From Saccharibacter floricola DSM 15669 (GTDB lineage: Bacteria > Pseudomonadota > Alphaproteobacteria > Acetobacterales > Acetobacteraceae), in contig NZ_KB899333.1 of NCBI RefSeq assembly GCF_000378165.1, forward strand, positions 1-64,000: a stretch of 64,000 nt of DNA, read 5' to 3'. The notes below the pieces were generated by a model. The model did no database searches and was not told where the DNA came from. It saw only the letters and a list, made by a program, of their open reading frames with translations. The position numbers and the translations under genes are program-made. Positions 54,725 through 64,000 of the stretch are shown piece by piece; positions within the stretch are counted from its first letter, which is position 1, and each line of letters begins with the position of its first letter.

Positions 54725-55909
54725 ATGACTGCTTGTTACGCTGTGCAAGATAAGGAGGCCCGAGGGCGCCAATTTTCTGAAGAAGAGAGTGCAACGCGCT
54801 CACCTTGGCAACGTGACCGTGACCGCGTTCTCCATTCGGCGGGTTTTCGCACGCTGCAATATAAGACGCAGGTTTTCCTCAATCATGAGGGTGATTTTTT
54901 CAGAACACGTTTGACGCATTCCCTTGAGGTCGCGCAAATATCGCGCTCTATCGCCCGCGCTCTTGGGGTGAATGAGGATCTCGCTGAGGTGATCGCTCTT
55001 GCGCATGATTTAGGGCATACGCCATTTGGCCATGCTGGGGAGGATGCTCTGCAAGGGGCCATGGCGTCTTGGGGTGGGTTTGACCATAATGTGCAGTCTT
55101 TGCGTCAGGTGACAGAAATCGAATCTCGCTATCATGGCTTTAATGGGCTCAATTTGACGTGGGAGAGTCTGGAGGGCCTCGCGAAACATCATGGCCCCGT
55201 GCGCAGGCCATCAGCGTGGCTGAAAACATTTGACGAGCGCTATCCGCAAGAAGGTGGGCTGCTCTTGAAGACACATGCGTCGGTTGAAGCGCAGATTGCA
55301 GCCATTTGTGATGATATTGCGTATCATGGGCATGATCTTGACGATGGATTGCGGGCCGGGCTGCTCAGTTTGGACGATATTGAAGCCGTGCCTCTTTTAA
55401 ACGAATGTTTAACAGAGGCTCGTTCTCTTGATTGGTCTGGCTATAGCTCGTTTGAGTGTGAGCAGCGGATTCGTCATGAAACAGTGCGGCGTGTCATTAA
55501 TCGCCTCGTGAGCGACTTAACCGAGCGTACGCGTCTCAATCTTGCTGAGTTGGCACCGACATGTGCTGATGATGTGCGTTATGCTGGCAAAGATGTGGTG
55601 GCTTTTTCACCGGCTATGGCGCGAAAGAATAAAGAGATTCGCATCTTCTTGTATGCGAATATGTATCGGCATTGGCGCGTGGTGCGTATGGCGCGTAAAG
55701 CGCGTTTAGCCCTAGGGCAGATTTGTACGATCTTGGGTGATGAGCCACAGCTTCTCCCACCGCCATGGCGTGAGAAAGCCCTCCATTACCAAAAACAGAG
55801 CAACGAAATGGCGGCACGCCGCGTTGTGGCAGACTTCATCGCCGGTATGACAGACCGCTTTGCGATGGAGGAACATCGTCGTTTGATGGATCTTTCTGTG
55901 CTGGGATAA
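54725..55909 (+). CDS. dgt: Deoxyguanosinetriphosphate triphosphohydrolase-like protein
   Basis: HD-domain dNTPase of 394 residues that removes triphosphate from dNTPs. HD motif: TRLTHSLEVAQISRSIAR, then VIALAHDLGHTPFGHAGEDAL, with EAQIAAICDDIAYHGHDLDDGLR providing the later Asp. The start MTACYAVQDKEARGRQFSEE and RDRDRVLHSAGFRTLQYKTQVF match the short (type 2) Dgt subfamily of alphaproteobacteria. Divergent from erpA across about 150 bp; argS follows 116 bp later on the same strand. Confidence 0.96.
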   Translation: MTACYAVQDKEARGRQFSEEESATRSPWQRDRDRVLHSAGFRTLQYKTQVFLNHEGDFFRTRLTHSLEVAQISRSIARALGVNEDLAEVIALAHDLGHTPFGHAGEDALQGAMASWGGFDHNVQSLRQVTEIESRYHGFNGLNLTWESLEGLAKHHGPVRRPSAWLKTFDERYPQEGGLLLKTHASVEAQIAAICDDIAYHGHDLDDGLRAGLLSLDDIEAVPLLNECLTEARSLDWSGYSSFECEQRIRHETVRRVINRLVSDLTERTRLNLAELAPTCADDVRYAGKDVVAFSPAMARKNKEIRIFLYANMYRHWRVVRMARKARLALGQICTILGDEPQLLPPPWREKALHYQKQSNEMAARRVVADFIAGMTDRFAMEEHRRLMDLSVLG

Positions 55910-56025
55910 GAGAGTTTTAGAGTGTGAGGGCAGAGGATGCGTTCCCTAAACGGCTCTCCCCCTCTATAAGCACAACAGATTGATTGCATTGTCTTTGACG
56001 TTGAATAAACAGGATCACCGTGACC

Positions 56026-57840
56026 ATGGCTGGCATTACCGCGACCACTTCTTCTCCTGACTGTCTATTTGGGCTTCTGCGCACACGTGTGTGCACGGTT
56101 CTTAAAGAGGTCTTGCCAGAGATTGATGACGCCATTGTAGCACGTGTTGAAGTCACTCCTACGCGTGATCCTGCTCATGGTGATATGGCGACCAATGCTG
56201 CGCTGTTGGCGGCGAAGCCAGCACGGCGTAAGCCTCGTGATATTGCTGAAGAACTCGTTGAAAAGCTGGCTCAATGTCCAGAAATTGCCGAAGTGTCAGC
56301 GGCAGGCCCTGGCTTTGTGAATATGACACTCAAGCCGACGGTGTTGCAGGATGTGGCGCGTACGGTCTTAACGCGTGGTGAGCAGGCTTATGGGCGCTCC
56401 ACTCTTGGAGAAGGGCAGCGCGTTAATATTGAGTATGTCTCTGCCAACCCAACAGGGCCGATGCATGTCGGGCATTGTCGTGGGGCCGTTGTGGGTGATG
56501 CGTTGGCAAACTTGCTTGGGGCTGCAGGCTACCAGACGACCAAGGAATATTATGTCAACGATGCAGGCACGCAGGTTGTGGCGTTAACATGGGCCACCTA
56601 CTGGCGCTACCTTCAGGCGATTGGCACAGAGATTGACGCAGAAGCCTTTGCGGAATTCACGCCGAATGGTTTGCAATATCAAGGCGCTTATTTAATCCCG
56701 GTTGGGGAGGCGTTGGCAAAAGAGCATGGCCGAGCCCTTGCCACTGATGAGGGCGGCGTTGCTCCGCAGGATGTCTGGTTTGAGGCGGTTCGCCACGTCG
56801 CTCTTGAGCATATGATGGCCGCTATTAAGGAAGACCTTTCTGCTCTTGGGATCCATCATGAGCTGTTTAGCAGTGAAGCTGAGGTGCTCAAAAGCGGGCA
56901 GGTTGACGAGGCTATCGCGACGCTAGACCGTAAAGGCTTGCTTTATGAAGGCGTACTTGAACCTCCCAAAGGTAAGAAGCTTGAGGATTGGGAAGCACGT
57001 CCACAGACTTTGTTCCGTTCGACAGAGTTTGGGGATGATACCGACCGTGCGCTGAAGAAGTCTGATGGTACGAACACCTATTTTGCTAATGACGTGGGCT
57101 ATCATGCCCGTAAAGCCAGCCGTTCGGATATGCTTATTGATGTGCTGGGTGCCGACCATGGCGGTTATGTCTCTCGTATGCGGGCTGCGGTATCGGCTCT
57201 GACAGAGGGTAAAACAGGCTTTGAAGCGGTTCTGTGTCAGATTGTGCGCGTGGTGAAAGACGGTGAGCCTGTACGGATGTCCAAACGTGCGGGGACGTTT
57301 GTCACCTTGCGTGATTTGCTCGATGAGGTAGGCCGTGATGCGGTGCGCTTTACGATGCTGACGCGCAAAGCTGATGCGCAAATGGAGTTTGACCTTAACG
57401 CTGTGGTCGCACAAACGCGTGATAACCCCGTGTTTTACGTCAATTACGCTCACGCACGTTGTCGCTCTGTGCTGCGTTTAGGCGCAGAGAAATATGGTGC
57501 AGACGCTGTGTCAGAAGCCGCTCTTGCGCAGGTTGATCTCTCGTCCATCCATGCGGAGGAAGAGCTTGCGGTGTTGCGGCGTATAGCGGGCTTGCCACGG
57601 CAGGTTGAAGCCGCAGCCCTTGCACGTGAGCCGCATCGTATCGCAACCTATTGCATTGACCTTGCTTCAGACTTCCATGCGTTGTGGAATAAGGGGCGTG
57701 AGGAGACCAGTCTGCGTTTCATCCAAGAGGATGATCAGCATGCCAGCATGGCACGTCTGGCGCTGGTGGCTGCTATTGCAGCAACCTTGCGAGCAGGGTT
57801 GGCTATTCTGGGTGTCGAGGCTGTAGAGGAAATGCGCTAA
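56026..57840 (+). CDS. argS: Arginyl-tRNA synthetase
   Basis: Class Ia synthetase of about 604 residues. The N-terminal Add-1 domain holds tRNA; the catalytic HIGH is NPTGPMHVGHCRGAVVGDAL; the KMSKS-like loop is VRMSKRAGTFVTLRDLLDEVG; and the C-terminal anticodon-binding helices include RFIQEDDQHASMARLALVAAIAATL. ATG 56026 is chosen; a GTG at 56020 is six bases earlier, and AGGA could serve either. The TAA is immediately followed by the ATG of the SPOR gene. Confidence 0.98.
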   Translation: MAGITATTSSPDCLFGLLRTRVCTVLKEVLPEIDDAIVARVEVTPTRDPAHGDMATNAALLAAKPARRKPRDIAEELVEKLAQCPEIAEVSAAGPGFVNMTLKPTVLQDVARTVLTRGEQAYGRSTLGEGQRVNIEYVSANPTGPMHVGHCRGAVVGDALANLLGAAGYQTTKEYYVNDAGTQVVALTWATYWRYLQAIGTEIDAEAFAEFTPNGLQYQGAYLIPVGEALAKEHGRALATDEGGVAPQDVWFEAVRHVALEHMMAAIKEDLSALGIHHELFSSEAEVLKSGQVDEAIATLDRKGLLYEGVLEPPKGKKLEDWEARPQTLFRSTEFGDDTDRALKKSDGTNTYFANDVGYHARKASRSDMLIDVLGADHGGYVSRMRAAVSALTEGKTGFEAVLCQIVRVVKDGEPVRMSKRAGTFVTLRDLLDEVGRDAVRFTMLTRKADAQMEFDLNAVVAQTRDNPVFYVNYAHARCRSVLRLGAEKYGADAVSEAALAQVDLSSIHAEEELAVLRRIAGLPRQVEAAALAREPHRIATYCIDLASDFHALWNKGREETSLRFIQEDDQHASMARLALVAAIAATLRAGLAILGVEAVEEMR

Positions 57841-58836
57841 ATGGATGAGCAGGACGACAAACATGCCGAGGCCGTCACAGCTCCACGGCAGGATGAGCGT
57901 TTAAACAATAGCCCCTATGCAGATGGCCCTCGGGCTCGGCTTGGGTCTGCTCCTGAAGGGGAGGGGGCGGGGCCGCCTTTGGGGCCGTCTCGAGGCGGTG
58001 CGTTTAGCGCAATTCTTGGGCATGACCCTGCGACGCGTAAGCTGATGGGGTTTGCGTTAGCGCTTGTTGCTGTCCTGCTCCTTATTGCAGGTATTTGGTC
58101 GCTTATTGGAAACCGTCATCAGGGTATTCCTGTCATTGGGCCACCTGCTTTTGCGGTGAAAGACCGCCCGACAGACCCAGGTGGCATGCAGATCATGAGT
58201 GATGACACCGCTCATAGTGATGTGACGGGTACGGGGGCTGTCCATCTCGCCCCCCCACCGGAGCAGCCTGATGCGCGTCTTTTAGCACATCGTGAAGAAA
58301 CAGGGGCCCAGCCAGCAGCGGCGCGACCAGCTGGTGAGGCTGTGAATACGCCATCATCTTCACAGCCACAGCCACAAACGCAGCAGCAGACGGCAGCACC
58401 ATCTCAGCAGCCTTCTGCACCGGCTGAAGCACCTTCTTCCCATGTGGCTTCCCCCGTTCCGCCACATGATGCGCATAAAGACGTGGAAAAGGCCGCACCG
58501 AAGACATCAGCTTTATCGCCACCTGTTGCGCCGCAAGCGGAGGAAGCGTCTTCTTCAGACACGCCTGCCACAGACGAAACCTCAGCGGAAGGACGGTATC
58601 AGGTGCAGCTAGGAGCGCTTGATAGCCAAGCGAAAGCCGAGCATGCATGGGCTTCTTTTCAGCATAAAGCGCCAGACATTGTGGGTGGTCATACGCCGCG
58701 TTATCAGGCGATTAGTCGGAATGGAAAGAACTTTGTGCGGTTGAGAATTGGTGGTTTTGCCAATGCTAAGGCGGCTCGGCATTTCTGTGCTCGGCTGCAT
58801 GCACAATCTCTAGCCTGTGCGCCTGTTGCGTTTTAG
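57841..58836 (+). CDS. SPOR domain-containing membrane protein
   Basis: Protein of 331 residues with a cytoplasmic N-terminus (about 1-60), one transmembrane helix (LMGFALALVAVLLLIAGIWSLI, about 62-84), a long proline/glutamine/alanine-rich periplasmic linker, and a C-terminal SPOR domain (about 257-331) beginning GRYQVQLGALDSQAKAEHAW and including FVRLRIGGFANAKAARHFCARL. SPOR domains bind glycan strands stripped of stem peptides at the division site, which amidases create. Start directly follows the argS stop; probably part of an argS-SPOR-scpA-scpB-tatB-tatC-serS transcript. Confidence 0.92.
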   Translation: MDEQDDKHAEAVTAPRQDERLNNSPYADGPRARLGSAPEGEGAGPPLGPSRGGAFSAILGHDPATRKLMGFALALVAVLLLIAGIWSLIGNRHQGIPVIGPPAFAVKDRPTDPGGMQIMSDDTAHSDVTGTGAVHLAPPPEQPDARLLAHREETGAQPAAARPAGEAVNTPSSSQPQPQTQQQTAAPSQQPSAPAEAPSSHVASPVPPHDAHKDVEKAAPKTSALSPPVAPQAEEASSSDTPATDETSAEGRYQVQLGALDSQAKAEHAWASFQHKAPDIVGGHTPRYQAISRNGKNFVRLRIGGFANAKAARHFCARLHAQSLACAPVAF

Positions 58837-58848
58837 AAAGGTGAACTG

Positions 58849-59595
58849 GTGAGCAACACGTTACAGTTACATCTTGATGGCTTTGAAGGCCCGCTTGATC
58901 TGCTTTTAGAGCTGGCACGAGCCCAGAAGGTTGACCTCAGTAAGATTTCTATCTTGCAGCTGGCTGAGCAATATTTAGCAGTGGTTGAAGGAGCGCAACA
59001 GCATTCAGAGACACTCCGTCTGGAGCAGGCCGCAGATTGGCTTGTGATGGCCGCTTGGCTCGCTTGGTTAAAATCGCGTCTCTTAGTGCCGTCTCTTGAT
59101 GAGGGAGATGAGGCTGAGGAAGCTGCAGGTTTGTTGCAGGAGCGGTTGGTTGAGCTTGAGCGGATGCGCCGGGCAGCGCAGTGGCTCACGCAGCAACCGC
59201 GTTTAGGCAGAGAGATGTTTGAGCGGCCTGAGGCCGAAAATCATACGCATATTGATCGCTCCCAGCTGCGTGCAGACCTGCCAGCTTTAGTGCTGTCTTA
59301 CCTTAAGGCGCGTCGACGTGGTGGACGCAAGCGGGTCTATGCCCCGCGTATTGTGCGCTATTGGAGTGCCCAGCAGGCACGGGCAGCTCTCGTCCGCTTG
59401 TTAGGTCATCAGCGTGTTGTGGGGTGGCAATGTTTACATTCTATTTTGCCTAACAGTGATGATGAGGAGCCTGTTAGCCGCAAGGCAGCCCTTGCTGGCG
59501 CATTGATGGCGGGGTTGGAAATGGCAAAGGGCGGAGCGTTGGAGCTTCGTCAAGAGCAGGTTTTTGGTGAGATTGAGTGGCGAGGGGCGTCATGA
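58849..59595 (+). CDS. scpA: Segregation and condensation protein A
   Basis: Kleisin subunit linking SMC heads, 248 residues. The N-terminus TLQLHLDGFEGPLDLLLELARAQKVDLSKISILQLAEQYL is the ScpA hallmark; AADWLVMAAWLAWLKSRLLVP and the C-terminal winged helix follow. GTG start with AAAGGTG upstream. It overlaps scpB by four bases (ATGA), showing translational coupling. Confidence 0.96.
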   Translation: MSNTLQLHLDGFEGPLDLLLELARAQKVDLSKISILQLAEQYLAVVEGAQQHSETLRLEQAADWLVMAAWLAWLKSRLLVPSLDEGDEAEEAAGLLQERLVELERMRRAAQWLTQQPRLGREMFERPEAENHTHIDRSQLRADLPALVLSYLKARRRGGRKRVYAPRIVRYWSAQQARAALVRLLGHQRVVGWQCLHSILPNSDDEEPVSRKAALAGALMAGLEMAKGGALELRQEQVFGEIEWRGAS

Positions 59596-60182
59596 GTACA
59601 GAGCAAGCGTCATTTGAACGAGCCGTTTCTTTGGTGGAGGCGCTGATTTTCGCCAATGCAGAGCCTGTCAAACCAAAGAAGTTGGTTGATATGCTCTCAG
59701 CTCAGGGCCTAGAGGCGATGGTCGAGCAGCTCGAAGAGGTTATTGCGGCTGTTGAGCAGCGTTATGAGGGCCACGCTGTCGAGCTTTGTGCCGTGGCAGG
59801 AGGGTGGCAGCTGCGCACGCGTGAATCTGTTGCGCCGGCATTGGCCAAGACGGTTGAAAAGCCACGTCGCCTTAGCCGCAGCGCGATGGAGGCGCTGGCT
59901 GTCGTCGTGTATCACCAACCATGCACACGGGTGGAGATTGAAACGATCCGTGGTGTGACGTTAGGGCAGAATATCCTCGATCGTTTGCTTGAGGAAGGGC
60001 TTATTGCTCCCAAAGGGCGCAAAGCGGTGCCGGGACGTCCGGTTTTATGGGGCACCACCCCGATGTTCCTGAGAGTGTTCGGGCTGGATACGTTGAGCGA
60101 CCTGCCACGGCGTGAAGAGCTTGTCGTGGAGCCGTCATCAGACGATGATAGCGTTCATGGCCGAACAGAGACGGCATCATGA
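59592..60182 (+). CDS. scpB: Segregation and condensation protein B
   Basis: Partner of ScpA in the SMC-ScpAB condensin, 196 residues with two winged helices. FERAVSLVEALIFANAEPVKPKKLVDML and RLSRSAMEALAVVVYHQPCTRVEIETIRGV are typical, as is GRKAVPGRPVLWGTTPMFLRVFGL. The ATG at 59592 overlaps the scpA stop; an earlier in-frame start at 59577 is unlikely. The tail is acidic. Confidence 0.96.
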   Translation: MSTEQASFERAVSLVEALIFANAEPVKPKKLVDMLSAQGLEAMVEQLEEVIAAVEQRYEGHAVELCAVAGGWQLRTRESVAPALAKTVEKPRRLSRSAMEALAVVVYHQPCTRVEIETIRGVTLGQNILDRLLEEGLIAPKGRKAVPGRPVLWGTTPMFLRVFGLDTLSDLPRREELVVEPSSDDDSVHGRTETAS

Positions 60183-60197
60183 TGAAAGGGAGCGGGT

Positions 60198-60815
60198 GTG
60201 TTTGACCTCAGCTGGACTGAAATTGCCCTTCTGGTCGTTGTTTCACTCATTTTTATTGGGCCGAAGGATCTGCCCGTTGCCATGCGGGCACTCTCTAAGG
60301 GCATTCGCACGGTTAAGCGTATGGCCAGTGAGTTCCAGCAGCATATTGATGAAATGGTGCGTGAGGCTGATCTTTCTGAAACACGCGACCAACTTAATGA
60401 ATTGCGGCAGTTTAATCTTCGTGATCAAGTGCGCTGTGCGGTGGATCCTCATGATGATATTCGTCGTCACGTTGAAAGCAATACCGCCTCACAAACGGCA
60501 GAACCCGGAATGCCTCCACCGCCTGATGGGGTTTTAGATGATGAAGGCCCAGCGGAAGAGCCCTATAATGCGCGGATGAAAGCGCGCGCTGAGGCTCTTG
60601 AAAAAGCGCCGGCTTTTCTCCCTCCAACAACGGCGTTACGGTTGATTGAAGACGTGCCTCATTGGAAACGTCCTACTATTTTACCACCAGAAATAGCGCT
60701 TCATGAAGGGCGGCGTGTGCCGATCATGACGGAAATTTCTTCAACGCATGGCCCTCAAGGGGCTGAGCAGGCGATGACGACGGAAAAGAAAGAGGATGAG
60801 CATGGCCGCATCTGA
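60198..60815 (+). CDS. tatB: Sec-independent protein translocase TatB
   Basis: Membrane subunit that, with TatC, recognises twin-arginine signal peptides. 205 residues. Short N-terminal helix MFDLSWTEIALLVVVSLIFIGPKDLPVAMRALSKG with the conserved Glu8 and FIGPKDLP hinge; an amphipathic helix follows, and the long variable C-terminus is proline/glutamate-rich. The acidic residue in the membrane helix and the length above 150 identify TatB rather than TatA. GTG start with GGGAGCGG upstream, 15 bp after scpB. TatA is not between scpB and tatB. Confidence 0.93.
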   Translation: MFDLSWTEIALLVVVSLIFIGPKDLPVAMRALSKGIRTVKRMASEFQQHIDEMVREADLSETRDQLNELRQFNLRDQVRCAVDPHDDIRRHVESNTASQTAEPGMPPPPDGVLDDEGPAEEPYNARMKARAEALEKAPAFLPPTTALRLIEDVPHWKRPTILPPEIALHEGRRVPIMTEISSTHGPQGAEQAMTTEKKEDEHGRI

Positions 60816-61644
60816 GGAGAGCACGGACAAGCCGATGCCTTTATTGGATCATCTGGTTGAGTTACGTCGCCGCTTGATTTGGTCGATTGCGACCTTCGTC
60901 ATTGCCTTTGGGATTTGTTACCATTTCTCTGGCGAGATTTATCGCTTTCTCGCCGCTCCGCTGGCGGAGATTATGCGCCAGAAAAATGAACAGCCTCATC
61001 TCATTTATACGGCCTTGTATGAGGCTTTTTTCACCTATTTGCGGGTGGCCGTTTTTGGCGCCATTTTCCTTTCTTTCCCAATGATCGCGATCCAAGCGTG
61101 GATTTTTATCGCTCCGGGCCTTTATCGGGATGAAAAACGGGCCTTTGCCCCGTTCTTGGTAGCGACACCGGTGCTGTTTCTCTTAGGGGCTGCGCTGGCT
61201 TATTATCTCGTTTTCCCGATGGCGTGGAAGTTCTTCCTCTCTTTCCAACAAACGGGAGGGGCGAGCGATATGGGCATTCAGTTGCAGGCGCGCGTGTCGG
61301 AATATCTTGATCTTGTCACGAAGATGATCTTGGCATTTGGCACATGTTTTGAGCTGCCTGTGGTGCTGACCTTACTGGTGCGTGTTGGCTTAGTGCAGAC
61401 CGCGCAGCTCCGTCGTGTGCGACGCTATGCGTATGTTGGGGCCTTTGCCGTGTCTGCCGTGATTGCTCCACCGGATGCGATTACGATGTTAAGCCTCGCC
61501 ATTCCTTTGGTGATTTTATATGAAATTTCCATTCTCGCTGCTCGGTTGGTAGAACCCCGCCGCGTGGACGAGGATGACGACGAGAGCGATGATGACCCTT
61601 CTCATCCTCATGACGGAACAACGACGACAGACGGAGCCTCTTAA
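60802..61644 (+). CDS. tatC: Sec-independent protein translocase TatC
   Basis: Polytopic core of the Tat translocase, about 280 residues with six membrane helices. [18 protein letters not shown] is the signal-peptide-binding N-terminus with conserved Glu and Arg; FEVEKFFL-region equivalents include [43 protein letters not shown] and [20 protein letters not shown]. The ATG at 60802 has GAGG at good spacing and overlaps tatB by 14 bp. The tail is acidic. It lies just before serS. Confidence 0.96.
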   Translation: MAASEESTDKPMPLLDHLVELRRRLIWSIATFVIAFGICYHFSGEIYRFLAAPLAEIMRQKNEQPHLIYTALYEAFFTYLRVAVFGAIFLSFPMIAIQAWIFIAPGLYRDEKRAFAPFLVATPVLFLLGAALAYYLVFPMAWKFFLSFQQTGGASDMGIQLQARVSEYLDLVTKMILAFGTCFELPVVLTLLVRVGLVQTAQLRRVRRYAYVGAFAVSAVIAPPDAITMLSLAIPLVILYEISILAARLVEPRRVDEDDDESDDDPSHPHDGTTTTDGAS

Positions 61645-61646
61645 TC

Positions 61647-62909
61647 ATGCATGACCTGAAAGCCCTTCGCGCAGACCCTGCAGCTTTTGACGCTGCCCTT
61701 GCTCGCCGTGGGTTAGACCCTGTTGCCGAGCGTTTAGTAACAGAGGACGAGCAGCGCCGGGCCGCTTTGGCAGAACTTCAGCAGGCTCAAGCACAGCGGA
61801 AGACGATTGCCCGTGAGATCGGCCAAGCGAAGCGCCAAGGGGAGGATACGTCGGAGATTGAAGCACGCGGTGCGGCATTGCGAGACCAGATCGCACAGCT
61901 TGAAACGCGGGCGAATGAGATACAGAAACGCATTACCGACGTGCTGCAAGTTCTGCCTAATCAGGTGGATGCTTCTGTTCCAGATGGTAAAGACGAAGCC
62001 GATAATGTGGTGATCCACCAGCGTGGGGACGTGCCGTCATTCTCTTTCACACCGAAGCAGCATTTTGAACTGGGTGAACAGCTTGGGCTGATGGATTTTG
62101 CCGCTGCGGGGAAAATTGCTGGTTCACGTTTTGTGATGCTGCGTGGCGCTCTGGCGCGGCTCGAACGGGCACTTGGGCAGTTTATGCTGGACACCCATAC
62201 GGGGGAGTTTGGGTATCAGGAAACGACCGTTCCGCTCTTGGTTAATGACGGCGCGATGTATGGCACGGATAAGCTGCCGAAATTTGCAGAAGATTCCTTC
62301 CATACCGATGATGGACGTTGGCTGATCCCAACAGGAGAAGTGCCTCTGACAGCGTCCGTTATGGGTGAGATCATGGCGGCTGACCAGTTGCCTCTTCGTT
62401 TGACAACCTTGTCCACATGTTTCCGTTCTGAAGCAGGGTCAGCAGGGCGTGATGTGCGTGGCATGTTGCGTCAACATCAGTTCACGAAATGTGAGCTGGT
62501 GTCTGTCGTGACGCCAGAAGAAAGTGAAGCCGAGCATGAGCGCATGACCCGTGCGGCTGAAACGGTCTTGGAGCGGCTTGGTATTCCTTTCCGTCGGATG
62601 TTGCTTTGCGCGGGTGACACAGGCTTTGGGGCGGCCAAAACGTTCGACTTGGAAGCATGGATCCCGGGCCAAGATACATGGCGTGAAGTATCGTCGTGTT
62701 CCAACACAAAAGCTTTCCAAGCGCGCCGGATGAATGCGCGTTATCGTGCTGAGAAAGGCCCCGCCTTTGTTCATACACTCAATGGTTCAGGCCTTGCTGT
62801 TGGGCGCGTGTTGATCGCGCTGATGGAGAACTACCAGACAGAAGATGGGAAAATCATCATCCCAGACGTGCTGCGTCCTTATATGGGCGGACTGGAGCAT
62901 ATTGGGTAA
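61647..62909 (+). CDS. serS: Seryl-tRNA synthetase
   Basis: Class II synthetase of 420 residues that also charges tRNA-Sec. The N-terminal coiled coil (about 25-100) reaches the tRNA long arm; the catalytic domain shows motif 2 in [31 protein letters not shown] and motif 3 near [20 protein letters not shown]. It starts three bases after the tatC stop. A hairpin terminator lies 30 bp behind it, closing the operon. Confidence 0.97.
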   Translation: MHDLKALRADPAAFDAALARRGLDPVAERLVTEDEQRRAALAELQQAQAQRKTIAREIGQAKRQGEDTSEIEARGAALRDQIAQLETRANEIQKRITDVLQVLPNQVDASVPDGKDEADNVVIHQRGDVPSFSFTPKQHFELGEQLGLMDFAAAGKIAGSRFVMLRGALARLERALGQFMLDTHTGEFGYQETTVPLLVNDGAMYGTDKLPKFAEDSFHTDDGRWLIPTGEVPLTASVMGEIMAADQLPLRLTTLSTCFRSEAGSAGRDVRGMLRQHQFTKCELVSVVTPEESEAEHERMTRAAETVLERLGIPFRRMLLCAGDTGFGAAKTFDLEAWIPGQDTWREVSSCSNTKAFQARRMNARYRAEKGPAFVHTLNGSGLAVGRVLIALMENYQTEDGKIIIPDVLRPYMGGLEHIG

Positions 62910-62938
62910 GCTTGAGGGCTTATTGTCAGTATTAAGAG

Positions 62939-62969
62939 GGCATCGCTTCAGACGGGGCGGTGCCTTTTT
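62939..62969 (+). terminator. Terminator after serS
   Basis: GGCATCGC at 62939-62946 pairs with GCGGTGCC at 62957-62964 (one G-U pair), followed by TTTTT. Confidence 0.85.
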
Positions 62970-63420
62970 GATAAAAATTATGGTGCCCGCCTGCTTTATG
63001 ACGTAAGCGGTAAGTCGGGAAGAGTGAGGAAAGTCGTTCCAAAAGGAGGTAGGCTAGGGAGCAACGCCTTTTTTAAAAGAGCAACAAAAGCGAAGTGTTG
63101 CGTTTCTGATTTAGCTAATCTGGGAAAGTGTTCACACTAATATATTGAAGAAAGGCTCTGTATTCTCTTTTTTAGGGTGTAATGTCGCGCGAGCGTTAAA
63201 GTGAATACATATATGAAATATGTATTGGAATGGATAAAAAGCGAGTTCTATGCCAATGCTTTCATTGTAAGGGAGAGGTGATGAGGCTGCGTGAGTGCTT
63301 CCTCGCAGGTGCTTGTTTAAGAGGGTAATTGAGGACACGCATATGACAACCTACGCGAGCCTTTACGCTATGGGCAGACATGCTCCCATAGCGTTGGAAC
63401 GCTGAGAGAGTGTCTGCTTC
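62970..63420. other. Intergenic region after serS
   Basis: About 450 bp without a supported gene. It contains a perfect 9-bp hairpin, CGCTATGGG/CCCATAGCG at 63366-63393, likely the terminator of the minus-strand secreted-protein gene. The rest shows no codon pattern on either strand. Confidence 0.5.
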
Positions 63421-63858
63421 TTAGCGAGAAGGGTCTTGTTGGGCGCCATGGTAAGAGCGGCAATCGTCTTTTGATGCGTCAAAGCTGAGGAGCACGGTAG
63501 AGGCATTTTCCTGCATATATCGCTCTCTGACGGAGATCCCTTTATCAAAGAGAATATAGCTAAATTTATTCCCACAGGTGCGTGACAAGAACGAGCTATT
63601 TAAGGATTGGCGCACTTTGGGGGTAATGGGTTTTTTTTTAAGGAAGCTGTTAGAAACGTCGATTGTATAAATAATGGTTGAGCCAGAATTTTCGATATTT
63701 TTAAGCGTTAAGTTGGAATCAATAGGTGAGGGAAACGTCATCATATGCTTCATGAAATCAACAATTTCCCCTGCCTTTGCATCGGCTGTCTGAGCGTAAG
63801 AAACAGGCGCTAAGCCAATAGAAAGAGCAAGTGAGGATAGGGCGAGAAGGGCTTTCAT
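63421..63858 (-). CDS. Small secreted protein of unknown function
   Basis: Protein of 145 residues with a clear signal peptide: MKALLALSSLALSIGLAPVSYAQ, cleavage expected after YAQ or ALA-type site near residue 23. The ATG at 63858 has GGAGG at good spacing; the frame is open further upstream to 63984, but that part lacks support. The mature part (about 122 residues) is mixed alpha/beta, with two cysteines (SRTCGNKF and DDCRSYH) that could form a disulfide. No family recognised. Confidence 0.75.
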   Translation of the reverse strand: MKALLALSSLALSIGLAPVSYAQTADAKAGEIVDFMKHMMTFPSPIDSNLTLKNIENSGSTIIYTIDVSNSFLKKKPITPKVRQSLNSSFLSRTCGNKFSYILFDKGISVRERYMQENASTVLLSFDASKDDCRSYHGAQQDPSR

Positions 63859-64000
63859 ATGTATATCCTCCAATGAATAGGGGTGGTGCACTGTCGAGCA
63901 TGATGATCTTAACGCTATCAGTTCTGATTTTATAGGTAGAATATGGGGAGAGTATGTTTGATGCTTTGTATCGCTTTTCTTCAATATTGAGAGCGGTTTT
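63859..64000. other. Right-edge non-coding stretch
   Basis: Upstream region of the secreted-protein gene; nothing else is visible before the window ends. Confidence 0.4.

Overview
The window looks like chromosomal sequence from an acetic acid bacterium (Acetobacteraceae, Alphaproteobacteria), possibly one of the smaller flower- or insect-associated genera. The basis is the family-level look of the proteins, the alphaproteobacterial order scpA-scpB-tat-serS, two-subunit glycyl-tRNA synthetase (glyQ/glyS) and moderate GC. The genus is inference; no rRNA or phylogenetic marker was compared.

Layout. (1) 1-7.5 kb: the 3' end of an IS5-type transposase, an MFS transporter, a J-domain protein, two consecutive GlfT-like galactofuranosyltransferases with clearly AT-rich DNA, and a ManC-type GDP-mannose enzyme: a surface-polysaccharide accessory region. 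(2) 7.5-14.6 kb: a decayed genomic island ending at the 3' end of a tRNA-Arg(CCG) gene. It holds a Fic/DUF4172 pseudogene whose only internal stops are seven TAGs, the C-terminal ruin of a type ISP restriction-modification enzyme, an intact AAA ATPase plus DUF4435 pair that fits the PARIS (AriA/AriB) anti-phage system, remnants of mobilization genes (mobC, LPD7-type relaxase) and a truncated tyrosine recombinase. PARIS is the only intact system among ruins. (3) 14.7-30 kb: rmuC, a lipase-like hydrolase, polA with an SCO-like protein and a phosphoglycolate-phosphatase-like HAD enzyme, a double-domain GT8 glycosyltransferase, purD, xseA, a small lipoprotein and RNase E. (4) 30-48 kb: a Tat-type amidase, leuA with a structured leader, a TauE/SafE permease, the complete cell-elongation cluster mreB-mreC-mreD-mrdA-rodA, a LysE exporter, glyQS, a DUF2076 protein, a Rieske-flavoprotein reductase and aspS. 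(5) 48-53.5 kb: a Fur-box-preceded TonB siderophore receptor, then a second AT-rich accessory patch with a methyltransferase-like protein and two glycosyltransferases, one carrying an inserted lectin-like (farnesoic-acid-methyltransferase-type) domain. (6) 53.4-64 kb: xthA, erpA, dgt, argS, a SPOR protein, scpAB, tatBC, serS and a small secreted protein.

How they fit together. Most of the window is housekeeping: translation (argS, aspS, glyQS, serS), wall growth (mreBCD, PBP2, RodA, amidase, SPOR), chromosome condensation (scpAB) and repair (polA, xseA, rmuC, xthA). Export by Tat has a likely client in the window, the amidase with a twin-arginine leader. The variable parts are concentrated in three places: the GlfT/ManC patch, the tRNA-Arg island with PARIS, and the 50.2-53.4 kb glycosyltransferase patch.

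All identifications come from reading the translated sequence and remembered family motifs. No database search was run.
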